DNA of 15,408 nt, from positions 1 to 15,408 of the forward strand of contig JAEMRL010000018.1 of assembly GCA_016463385.1 (NCBI GenBank), given 5' to 3'. The notes under the pieces are model-generated. The model was not told the DNA's origin and did not search any database. It was given only the letters and a program-made list of their open reading frames with translations. Below, in pieces: positions 7,160 through 13,690 of the stretch (within the stretch, counting starts at the first letter, position 1; each line of letters starts with the position of its first letter). This DNA is from Thermoleophilia bacterium. GTDB taxonomy: Bacteria; Actinomycetota; Thermoleophilia; Miltoncostaeales; Miltoncostaeaceae. The translations under genes and the position numbers were made by a program.

Positions 7160-7258
7160 ATGCCCATCGGCGAGATCTTCCTGTACGGCATCTGGGCTGT
7201 CCTGGCGATCGGCTCGATGATCGTGACCGCGATGATCCTGGGCGGCGAAGGGCACTGA
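7160..7258 (+). CDS. 32-residue single-span membrane peptide
   Basis: The reading frame encodes 32 residues: a short start MPIGEIF, an uninterrupted hydrophobic segment from about Ile6 to Leu27 (LYGIWAVLAIGSMIVTAMIL), and a short charged tail GGEGH. This is one transmembrane helix. A strong ribosome binding site, AGGAGG, lies six bases before the ATG, which is the main reason to believe the gene. It stops 4 bp before the universal stress protein start, so the two are probably co-transcribed. I do not recognise a family. Small one-span proteins of this size often modulate a larger membrane complex; the divergent metal transporter is the nearest candidate partner, but that is a guess. It is shorter than usual annotation cut-offs and would normally be missed. 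Confidence 0.65.
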   Translation: MPIGEIFLYGIWAVLAIGSMIVTAMILGGEGH

Positions 7259-7262
7259 CCGG

Positions 7263-7733
7263 ATGGGGGCCTCCTTCGCCCACATCGGCTGCCTGATCGA
7301 CGGCCCCTCGTGCGGCGTGACGGCCCTCGGCACCGCGATCAGCCTCTGGCGGGCGTCCGCGGGCAGGCTGAGCCTCATTCACGTGGGTGCGCCCCCGGAG
7401 CCCGGCGCCCTCGATGTCGCCGCCGTGCTGCGCCGCGACGACCCCGGCGCCGCGGCACGTGAACAGCTGCGCGCGACCGCCCGGGGCATACCCGGCGCCG
7501 AGGCCGTGTGCCTCAACGGGCCGGCCGCCGACGCCGTCGGGGCCTGGGCCGCGGGGGCCGGCATCGACCTGCTCGTCGTCGGCTCCGGGACGGGCGACCC
7601 GCCACGTGCTGGCCGCGCCCGGCTCGTGCACGACCTCGCCGGTCACGCGCCGTGTCCGGTCCTGGTCGTGCGGCCGGCCCTCTCCCGTGCGCCGGGCGAG
7701 CTGCGGGCCGCGGGCGCGGCGGCCCCCGGCTGA
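7263..7733 (+). CDS. Universal stress protein (UspA family), degenerate nucleotide motif
   Basis: This 156-residue protein is one UspA domain. It starts with the strand AHIGCLIDG, has GRLSLIHVGAPP as the second strand, IDLLVVGSG as the fourth, and the family's HAPCPVLVVRP ending near 129-139. The ATP-binding signature G-2x-G-9x-G(S/T) is not intact: aligned on the C-terminal strand, the first Gly is Val and the Gly-Ser pair is Ala-Arg. It may therefore not bind ATP like the canonical class. It resembles the Usp at 13214-13690 at both ends, suggesting duplication. It follows the membrane-peptide gene by 4 bp and precedes the DevS-like kinase gene, which has its own promoter. Usp genes are classic members of hypoxia and stationary-phase regulons. 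Confidence 0.85.
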   Translation: MGASFAHIGCLIDGPSCGVTALGTAISLWRASAGRLSLIHVGAPPEPGALDVAAVLRRDDPGAAAREQLRATARGIPGAEAVCLNGPAADAVGAWAAGAGIDLLVVGSGTGDPPRAGRARLVHDLAGHAPCPVLVVRPALSRAPGELRAAGAAAPG

Positions 7734-7751
7734 AGCACCCGGGGTCGGGAC

Positions 7752-7787
7752 TTGACATCGGGTTCGCGCGGGACAAGCCTCGTCGCA
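7752..7787 (+). promoter_or_regulatory. Leaderless-type promoter of the DevS-like kinase gene
   Basis: A perfect -35 TTGACA (7752-7757) is followed after 17 bases by AAGCCT (7775-7780), which keeps the A and T of a TANNNT-type -10. The ATG begins 7 bases after the -10 ends, where transcription itself would start, and there is no ribosome binding site. This is the arrangement of leaderless actinobacterial mRNAs. A DevR-box-like half-site (GTCGGGACTTGA, 7744-7755) overlaps the -35, which could allow autoregulation. Confidence 0.55.
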
Positions 7788-9820
7788 TGCCAGTGACCGG
7801 CGACGAGGGACCGCCCGGCGCATCCGCGCAGGGGGCGCGGGCCACTCACGACGATGCGGAGCTCCTGCGTTTCGCGTCCCATGTCGCGGGTCTCGACGCG
7901 GTGGCCATCGTCGTCGGCGACCCCGACGGCAGGGCGGTCCGGGCCTCGTGGCCGGTCGACATCCCCGGCTACCCCCTCCGCGACGATCCCACCGATCAGG
8001 CGGCGTTCCTCGAGTCGGCGGGCGGGTCGGGCGGCGCGGCGCTGATCGCCACCGTGCCGGTCGAGGAGGGCCTGAACGCGACCCTGCTCGGCAGCATCGA
8101 CCCCGCGAGCTCCGTCGCCGAGGGCGAGGCGATGGCCTCCCTGGAGGTGCTGGCGGGGTTGATCGCCTCCCGTATCGGGGTCGACGGCGCACGCGTACGC
8201 GCAGAGGACGCGCGGGCCCGGATGGCGAGCCTGGTCGATGCGGGCCTGTCACTGGGGCGTCAGCTCGCCCTCGACGACCTCCTCACGCGCATCGTGCAGG
8301 CCGCGCGCGAGGTGGTGGGCGCGCGCTATGCCGCGCTCGGCGTGCTCGACGCGAGCCGCACGCGGCTCGCCGAGTTCGTCACCGCCGGGCTCAGTGAGGA
8401 GGAGCGGGCGGCGATCGGCGACCCGCCGAGCGGTCGCGGCCTGCTGGGGGCCCTGATCCGCGACGCCCGCACCCTGCGCCTGAACCGGATGGAGGACGAC
8501 CCGCGGTCCGCCGGGTTCCCGCCGGGCCACCCGCCCATGACCTCCTTCCTCGGGGTCCCCGTGATGCTGCGCGGGGAGGCCTTCGGCAACCTCTACCTCA
8601 CCGACAAGGTCGGGGGCGGGTTCACGGCCGAGGACGAGCAGATCGCCCAGACCTTCGCCTCCCAGGCCGCGGTCGCGGTGGACAACCTGCGACGCTTCGA
8701 GGCCGAGAGCCGCCGGGCCGGCGAGCTGGAGAGCGTCCTCGAGATCGCGCGGGCGGTGCTCGGGACGCTCGACGTGGAGGCCCTGCTGCCCCTGGTCGCC
8801 CGGCGGGCCCGGCGCCTCACCGGCGCCGACACCGTCGGGTTCGCGGTGGCCGACGGCGGGCGGCTGACCTTCCAGTACGCCCACGGGGTCGACGCCCTCG
8901 GCCTCGAGGGCGTGCGCGTGCCGATGGAGATGGACCTGCTCGAGACCTCGCTGCGCGAGACTCTCGGGGCCCCCGTGGTCGTCGCCTCCGCCCTCGAGGT
9001 CGGCGGCGAGCTCGCCGGCGCCCTGGTGGCGATCGGCTGGCGCCCCTTCGACATCGGGGCGCGCCGCCTGCTGGAGACCTTCTCCAGCCAGGTCGCGATC
9101 GCCCTGGCCAACGCGCGTTCGGTGGCCGCCGAGCGCGAGGCCATGCAGGAGACCTCGCGCCGCGAGGCCGCGGCAGCGCGCGACCAGGCCGCGGCCGAGG
9201 GCCTGCGCCGCGCCGTCGCCGCCCAGGAGTCGGAGCGCGCGCGCGTGGCCCGTGAGCTGCACGACGAGGTGGGGCAGGTGCTGACGGCACTCGCGGTGCA
9301 CCTGCGCACCCTCGAGGACGAGGTCAGCACGCCCGAGGCGCGCCGTCGCGTGGAGGATCTGCGCGGCTCGGTGGGCGACGCCGCGCGCAGCCTGCGCGAG
9401 CTCGCCATCCGCCTCCGGCCCGCGCGGCTGCTCGAGCGCGGTCTCGCCGACGCCATCGAGGAGCAGGCCGACCGTCTGCGCGCGGCCGGCCTCGAGGTGG
9501 ACGTCGACGTGCGCGGCATCACCCCCGAGCTCCCCGACGACGTCCAGACCGTAGTGTTCCGTACCGTGCAGGAATCGTTGACCAACATCTCGCGGCACGC
9601 CGGCGCGAGCCATGCGAGCGTCCTCGCGGCGGCCAGCGGGTCGCGGCTGCGGATCGTCGTCGAGGACGACGGTGTCGGCTTCGACCCCGAGTCGCCCACG
9701 TCGCGCCTCGGGCTGGTCGGCATCCGCGAGCGCGTCGAGCTGCTCGGCGGCAACCTGCGCATCGAGTCCTCCCCCGGAGCGGGGAGCGCCGTCGTCGTCG
9801 ATCTGGAGATTCCCCGATGA
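7787..9820 (+). CDS. DevS/DosT-like GAF-domain sensor histidine kinase
   Basis: This 677-residue cytosolic kinase has no membrane segment. A weak N-terminal GAF-like domain spans about 22-135, a DevS-type GAF about 146-305, a third GAF about 312-450, then HisKA_3 with phospho-acceptor His492 in the ELHDEVGQ box, and a HATPase domain from about 580 (N-box ESLTNISRHA, then DDGVGFD and a Gly-rich end). The middle GAF contains GHPPMTSFLGVPV and FGNLYLTDK. His248 and Tyr270 occupy the positions, 22 residues apart, of the proximal heme His149 and distal Tyr171 of Mycobacterium DevS, so heme-based sensing of O2, NO, CO or redox state is plausible. The start at 7787 is chosen because a leaderless promoter points to it; the open frame continues upstream through the Usp gene. 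The stop overlaps the regulator start as ATGA. Confidence 0.92.
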   Translation: MPVTGDEGPPGASAQGARATHDDAELLRFASHVAGLDAVAIVVGDPDGRAVRASWPVDIPGYPLRDDPTDQAAFLESAGGSGGAALIATVPVEEGLNATLLGSIDPASSVAEGEAMASLEVLAGLIASRIGVDGARVRAEDARARMASLVDAGLSLGRQLALDDLLTRIVQAAREVVGARYAALGVLDASRTRLAEFVTAGLSEEERAAIGDPPSGRGLLGALIRDARTLRLNRMEDDPRSAGFPPGHPPMTSFLGVPVMLRGEAFGNLYLTDKVGGGFTAEDEQIAQTFASQAAVAVDNLRRFEAESRRAGELESVLEIARAVLGTLDVEALLPLVARRARRLTGADTVGFAVADGGRLTFQYAHGVDALGLEGVRVPMEMDLLETSLRETLGAPVVVASALEVGGELAGALVAIGWRPFDIGARRLLETFSSQVAIALANARSVAAEREAMQETSRREAAAARDQAAAEGLRRAVAAQESERARVARELHDEVGQVLTALAVHLRTLEDEVSTPEARRRVEDLRGSVGDAARSLRELAIRLRPARLLERGLADAIEEQADRLRAAGLEVDVDVRGITPELPDDVQTVVFRTVQESLTNISRHAGASHASVLAAASGSRLRIVVEDDGVGFDPESPTSRLGLVGIRERVELLGGNLRIESSPGAGSAVVVDLEIPR

Positions 9821-10458
9821 GCGGTCCCATCCGGATCATGCTCGTGGATGACCACGCCGTCCTGCGGTCCGGCGTGCGGCTGCTGCTCGAGCGCGAGGCG
9901 GGCTTCGAGCCCGTCGGGGAGGCGGAGTCGGCCGAGGCCGCGCTGCGCGCGCTGCCCCGGCTGCAGCCCGACGTGGTGGTGATCGACATCGAGATGCCGG
10001 GCATCGGGGGCCTCGAGGGGGCCACCCGCATCAAGGAGCGCCAGCCCGGCGTGCGGATCCTGGTGCTCTCGATGCACGACCAGGCGAACGACGTCCGCAA
10101 GGCGTTCGACGCCGGCGCCGACGGCTACCTCCTGAAGGCCGCCGCCGACGAGGACCTGATCCGGGCGATCCACGCCGTCGCGGCGGGCGAGCGCTACGTG
10201 CACCCCTCCCTCGGGGCGGCCCTCGCCGCGCCGGCCGAGCGCAACGGCCCGCTCGACGAGCTCACCTCGCGCGAGCGCGAGGTGCTGCGGCTGCTGGCCC
10301 TCGGCCACACCAACCAGGAGATCGCCGAGCGCCTGGTCGTCAGCGTCCGCACCGTCGAGAGCCACCGCGCCCACGTCATGACCAAGCTCCGCGTCAGCAC
10401 GCGCGCCGGCCTGGTGCGCACGGCGCTCCACGCGGGCCTGCTGACCGAGGACGACTGA
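9817..10458 (+). CDS. NarL/FixJ-family response regulator, DevR-like
   Basis: This 213-residue regulator has an N-terminal receiver domain with acidic pocket Asp11-Asp12, phospho-acceptor Asp57 (in VVVIDIEMPG), Ser85 and Lys107, followed by a LuxR-type helix-turn-helix beginning LTSREREVLRLLALG and including TVESHRAHVMTKL. It is the cognate partner of the kinase just upstream, whose stop codon it overlaps as ATGA, so the pair are made together. DevR/DosR of mycobacteria has the same domain order and a similar length and activates hypoxia genes, including Usps. I infer the same kind of target set here from the neighbouring Usp, CBS and Rv2004c-like genes. The DNA target cannot be read from sequence. 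Confidence 0.93.
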   Translation: MSGPIRIMLVDDHAVLRSGVRLLLEREAGFEPVGEAESAEAALRALPRLQPDVVVIDIEMPGIGGLEGATRIKERQPGVRILVLSMHDQANDVRKAFDAGADGYLLKAAADEDLIRAIHAVAAGERYVHPSLGAALAAPAERNGPLDELTSREREVLRLLALGHTNQEIAERLVVSVRTVESHRAHVMTKLRVSTRAGLVRTALHAGLLTEDD

Positions 10459-10473
10459 CGGCCCTGCCGTAGC

Positions 10474-10508
10474 CGCGGCGCCGCCCGGGGCCACCGGCGC
10501 GGCGCGGG
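10474..10508 (+). terminator. Imperfect GC hairpin after the two-component operon
   Basis: In the 159-bp gap after the response regulator, a GCGGCGCCG arm can pair with a CGGCGCGGC arm (one mismatch) around an 11-base loop. No T-run follows. A second short hairpin (TGCCCCG / CGGGGCA, 10553-10576) lies nearer the next gene. Either could separate the kinase-regulator operon from the phosphotransferase-like gene; evidence is structural only. Confidence 0.3.
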
Positions 10509-10617
10509 CTCGCACCCGGAGAAACCCGCAGCGCCGGGCGCCCGCGCACGGATGCCCCGCCGGCCCCGCCGGGGCACACTCGGAGGCCGACCACGCCGCC
10601 GTGCCGGAGGGGCCGCG

Positions 10618-12075
10618 ATGACCGGAGCGCCCGAACCCCCTGCCGAGATCGTCGAGACCCACGTCTCGGTGATCGCGCTGATCGGCGATCGTGCGTTCAA
10701 GCTGCTCAAGCCGGTCGCGATGGGGTTCCTCGACCACCGGCTCCGCGTCGACCGCCTGGCGGCGTGCCGGCGCGAGACGGAGGTGAACCGGCGGTTCGCG
10801 CCGGACGTCTACCTCGGCGTGCTCGACGTCGCCGGCGAGGACGGCGTCCCGCGCGACCACCTCGTCGAGATGAGGCGCATGCCCGCGTCGCGGCGCCTGT
10901 CGGCCCTGCTCGCCACGCCGGAGGCGCCGCAGCGGATCCGCGAGGTCGCCCGCGCGGTGGCCGGCTTCCACCGGGAGGCGCCCACGTCCGACCGGATCGC
11001 GCGGGCGGGCAGCCTCGAGGCGGTGCTCGGCCTCTGGGAGGAGGGTCTCGACCAGCTCGGCGCGATCGTCCCGGCCGTGGTCCCGCCCGAGGGGATCGCG
11101 CGCGCCCGCGCGCTCTCCCGCGCCTATCTCGCCGGACGGGTGCCGCTGCTCGAGCGCCGGGTCGCGGCGGGCCGGATACGCGACGGCCACGGCGACCTGC
11201 TGTCCGACGACGTCTTCTGCCTGGCGGACGGACCCCGCGTGCTCGACTGCCTCGCCTTCGCCGACCGCCTGCGGCACGGCGACGTGCTCGGCGACATCGC
11301 ATTCCTCGCGATGGATCTCGAGGCCCACGGGCATCCGGCCCTCGGCGCCCTGCTGCTGGACGAGTGGGGGAGGTGCCTCGGGGAGGACCACCCGGCATCG
11401 CTGGCCCATCACTACATCGCCTACCGAGCCCACGTGCGCGCCAAGGTGGCGGCCCTGCGCGCCGGGCAGGGTGACCCGGGCGCGGGTGCGCGGGCACGGT
11501 CGCTGCAGGAGCTGTCGTTGCGGCACCTCGATCGCGCGCAGGTGAGGATGGCGCTGGTGGGCGGCGCCCCGGGCACGGGCAAGACCACCGTCGCCCGCGC
11601 CATCGGCGAAGCGCGCGGGTGGGAGGTGATCGGCTCGGACGAGACCCGCAAGGACCGGGCCGGACTGCCTCTCTCACCGGCCGATCCGGGCGCCTTCGAG
11701 CGGGGCCTGTACGCGCCCGCCGTCACCGGCGCGGTCTACGAGGCGATGGTGCGGCGCGCCCGGGAGCGCCTCGCGCTCGGAGTGGACGTCGTGCTCGACG
11801 CCTCGTGGAGCGATGCCGGGCGCCGGGCGGCGGCACGGGCGGCGGCACGGGCGGCCGGCGCGCGCCTGGTCGAGATCGAGTGCCGGCTCGACCCGGCCGA
11901 GGCGGCCGCGCGGATCATGCGGCGACGCGCGGCGGGGGAGGGCGCGTCCGACGCGACGCCGGAGATCGCCGCCCGGCTCGCCGCCGCCTCCGACCCCTGG
12001 CCCGAGGCGCGGGCGCTCGACACCGGCCGGCCGCAGGACCTCGTGCGCGACGAGGCCCTGCGGCTCGCCGGCTAG
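10618..12075 (+). CDS. APH-like kinase / P-loop ATPase fusion (Rv2004c-like)
   Basis: This 485-residue protein fuses an aminoglycoside-phosphotransferase-like domain to a P-loop kinase domain. The first part carries the Brenner-type GHGDLLSDDVFCL, with His191-Gly-Asp193, and a downstream LDCLAFADRLRHGD region. The second has Walker A GGAPGTGKTT (315-324, Lys322), then VIGSDETRKDRAGL and later a LVEIECRLDP strand, as in small-molecule or nucleotide kinases. The same two-domain order occurs in Mycobacterium tuberculosis Rv2004c, a DosR-regulon protein of unknown substrate. The start is ATG 10618, with GGAGG seven bases upstream. The two-component genes lie upstream, and the stop overlaps the stop of the convergent Usp gene in a shared CTAG. 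It should not be called an antibiotic-resistance gene: the family is broad and the second domain is unlike resistance enzymes. Confidence 0.88.
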   Translation: MTGAPEPPAEIVETHVSVIALIGDRAFKLLKPVAMGFLDHRLRVDRLAACRRETEVNRRFAPDVYLGVLDVAGEDGVPRDHLVEMRRMPASRRLSALLATPEAPQRIREVARAVAGFHREAPTSDRIARAGSLEAVLGLWEEGLDQLGAIVPAVVPPEGIARARALSRAYLAGRVPLLERRVAAGRIRDGHGDLLSDDVFCLADGPRVLDCLAFADRLRHGDVLGDIAFLAMDLEAHGHPALGALLLDEWGRCLGEDHPASLAHHYIAYRAHVRAKVAALRAGQGDPGAGARARSLQELSLRHLDRAQVRMALVGGAPGTGKTTVARAIGEARGWEVIGSDETRKDRAGLPLSPADPGAFERGLYAPAVTGAVYEAMVRRARERLALGVDVVLDASWSDAGRRAAARAAARAAGARLVEIECRLDPAEAAARIMRRRAAGEGASDATPEIAARLAAASDPWPEARALDTGRPQDLVRDEALRLAG

Positions 12076-12551
12076 GCGATCTCGTTCGCGCCCGCGGAGG
12101 CGTGGGACGCGGCGTTCGCGTCCCGGTCCGCCGGGGCGTGCACGAGGAGGACGGAGCAGGGCGCGTGGTAGGCGATGTGCGCGGCGAAGCCGCCGAGCAT
12201 CGCCCTCTCCACGCGGCCGCGGTGCGCCGCCGCCACGATCAGGTCGATCCGGTGGGTGCCGGCCCAGGCGCACAGCGCGCGGGCCGGGGATCCGTCGAGG
12301 AGGACCGCGGTCGAGCCCGGGTGCTCCCGGGCGCGGTCCTCGAGCCAGGCCTCCGCCTCGCTCCACATCTCGGTCACCGGGGCGATGTAGGCGAACGGGC
12401 CCGCGACGGCCGTGTGCGGCGGCGGGACCACGTGCACGAGTTGCAGCGCCGAGGCGTCTCCGCCGGCGAGCCTGAGGCCCTCGGCGATCACCTGGTGGGC
12501 CATCTGGTCGCGGTCGATGCAGACGGCGATCCGGTCGTACGGCCTGTCCAT
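12072..12551 (-). CDS. Universal stress protein (UspA family), convergent
   Basis: This 159-residue protein is one UspA domain: first strand YDRIAVCIDRD, second LQLVHVVPPP (37-46), fourth IDLIVAAAHRGR (102-113), and last strand HAPCSVLLVHAP (129-140), followed by a polar, Ala-rich tail. The nucleotide-binding signature is again imperfect: aligned on the last strand, Ala and His replace the first two Gly, and Gly-Gly replaces Gly-Ser. The start is ATG 12551, with GGGAGG five bases upstream. It is divergent from the flavodoxin-like gene across 168 bp and converges on the phosphotransferase-like gene with a 4-base overlap at CTAG. It is less similar to the other two Usps than they are to each other. 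Confidence 0.87.
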   Translation of the reverse strand: MDRPYDRIAVCIDRDQMAHQVIAEGLRLAGGDASALQLVHVVPPPHTAVAGPFAYIAPVTEMWSEAEAWLEDRAREHPGSTAVLLDGSPARALCAWAGTHRIDLIVAAAHRGRVERAMLGGFAAHIAYHAPCSVLLVHAPADRDANAASHASAGANEIA

Positions 12552-12684
12552 GGGGACCTCCCTCCTCGGGCTCCGGGAAGCGGCGCCGGTGGACCCCATG
12601 CTGGGCCCGCCCGCCGCCCGCGCCATCGGTGAGGCGTGCAGCGCGCGTGCGGGCTTGCCGCAGGGGCCCGCGGGGAACGCACCG

Positions 12685-12720
12685 CTGGCGTCCGGGCGTC
12701 GTCGACGTACCGTGGTTCCA
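12685..12720 (+). promoter_or_regulatory. Probable leaderless promoter of the flavodoxin-Usp-CBS operon
   Basis: A TANNNT-type -10, TACCGT (12708-12713), ends six bases before the ATG at 12720, the same spacing as at the kinase gene start in this window. Seventeen bases upstream is CTGGCG (12685-12690), only a half match to TTGACA. There is no ribosome binding site before this ATG, so a leaderless transcript is the simplest reading. Confidence 0.4.
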
Positions 12721-13217
12721 TGGACCGTCCCCCGCCTTGCGTGCTCGTCGTCGTGGCCGGGGGTGACGGCGCCACGCGGGCGATCGCCGAGGCGCTGGTG
12801 CAGGACATGCGCCACGCCGGCCTCGACGCCCGCGCCGAGCCCGCCGAGGCCGCTCCCGGCCCGGACGGTTGCGACGCGGTCGTGATCGCGAGCGCCGTGC
12901 ACCACGGCAGGTGGCAGACCCCCGCGCGGCGCTACGCTGCCCGGCATGCGGCCGTCCTCTCCTCCCTGCCCGTGTGGCTGCTCAGCAGCGGCCCCCTCGG
13001 CGCGGGGCCGCCCGGCGGGGATCCGCCGGGAGTCGCGGCGGTCCGCCTCATGACCGGGGCGCGGGAGCATCTGACCGTGGGCGGCCGCCCGGAGCGCGAT
13101 CCCGGAGCGCGGCAGCGCGTGGTGGTCGCGCCGGACGGCGAGGGGCGCGACCGGGCCCCCGTCGCCGCGCTCGCGGCCGGCATCGCCGGTGCCCTCACGG
13201 GCGGGGCCGCGTCGTGA
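12720..13217 (+). CDS. Flavodoxin-like (HemG-type) protein
   Basis: This 165-residue protein has a flavodoxin-like fold. It opens with the strand CVLVVVAGGDGATRAIAEAL, where flavodoxins have their phosphate-binding loop, though the Ser/Thr-rich TxTGxT form is degenerate, leaving FMN binding uncertain. The clearest relation to the HemG/menaquinone-dependent flavodoxin group is AVVIASAVHHGRW, then RRYAARHAAVL and PVWLLSSGPLG. It would act in the cytosol, or at the membrane as a quinone-linked redox protein; substrate unknown. A longer frame exists from 12636, but the ATG at 12720 fits both the leaderless promoter and the domain edge. It is translationally coupled to the Usp gene through a GTGA overlap. 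Confidence 0.75.
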   Translation: MDRPPPCVLVVVAGGDGATRAIAEALVQDMRHAGLDARAEPAEAAPGPDGCDAVVIASAVHHGRWQTPARRYAARHAAVLSSLPVWLLSSGPLGAGPPGGDPPGVAAVRLMTGAREHLTVGGRPERDPGARQRVVVAPDGEGRDRAPVAALAAGIAGALTGGAAS

Positions 13218-13690
13218 CGGCTCTGTCGCTCTACGGGCACATCGGCTGCTGCGTCGATGAGACGCCGGCCTCGATGGCCGCCCTCGAGCACGCGCGCGAG
13301 CTCTGGGTGCCCGGCGAGGGCGTCCTCAGCCTCGTCCACGTGGCGCCGGTGCCGCTGATCGTCGACTCGGTCGACGGCGAGAGCGTCGCCTCGCCCCGCG
13401 ACATCAACGCGCAGGAGCGGGCCTGGCTGGACGACCTGGTGCGGACGGTGCCGGGGGCCGTGCCGGTGCTGCTGGAGGGCCGTCCCGGACCCGAGATCGC
13501 CCGCTGGGCCGGGACCGCCGGAGTCGACCTCCTGGTGGCCGCCCGCCACCACGGGGGCTGGGGCGCGGCCGTCCTCGGCAGCGTCACCCGGCACCTCGTC
13601 GACCACGCGCCCTGTCCGGTCCTCGTGGTCCGCCCGGACGCCGTCGCGGACGCGATCCATCCACCGACGCGATCGGAGCCGACGGCATGA
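13214..13690 (+). CDS. Universal stress protein (UspA family), operon-coupled
   Basis: This 158-residue protein is one UspA domain with YGHIGCCVDETPAS at the N-terminus, GVLSLVHVAPVP as the second strand, VDLLVAARHHGGWG and the ending HAPCPVLVVRPD. Of the ATP-binding signature only the Gly-Ser pair (LGSVTRHL) remains; the two leading Gly residues are replaced by Ala and His. Start and end regions resemble the Usp at 7263-7733, so these are likely paralogues. Translation starts at GTG 13214, overlapping the flavodoxin-like stop (GTGA), and the stop overlaps the next ATG (ATGA). The three-gene coupling implies fixed stoichiometry with the flavodoxin-like and CBS proteins. Confidence 0.88.
   Translation: MTALSLYGHIGCCVDETPASMAALEHARELWVPGEGVLSLVHVAPVPLIVDSVDGESVASPRDINAQERAWLDDLVRTVPGAVPVLLEGRPGPEIARWAGTAGVDLLVAARHHGGWGAAVLGSVTRHLVDHAPCPVLVVRPDAVADAIHPPTRSEPTA

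Noticed and set aside
5811..7220. A 469-codon plus-strand open frame opposite the transporter.
   Set aside because: The minus strand encodes a clear multi-span NRAMP-type protein; the plus frame is Gln/His/Arg-rich with no motif and would also run across the small-peptide gene.
7508..7786. A 93-codon N-terminal extension of the sensor kinase.
   Set aside because: It overlaps the Usp gene in another frame and is Arg/Gly-rich; the leaderless promoter points to the ATG at 7787.
8593..11526. A 977-codon open frame on the minus strand.
   Set aside because: It runs antisense to the kinase, regulator and phosphotransferase-like genes, has Arg/Ala/Gly-rich low-complexity translation and no recognisable domain; a typical shadow of GC-rich codon bias.
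10618..12075. Aminoglycoside-resistance phosphotransferase.
   Set aside because: Only the general APH fold motif is present; the fused P-loop domain and the context match Rv2004c-like proteins, not resistance enzymes.
12714..12726. Near-palindrome GGTTCCATGGACC around the flavodoxin-like start codon, considered as an operator.
   Set aside because: The symmetry is centred on the start codon's CCATGG and is short; nothing similar occurs at other promoters in the window.
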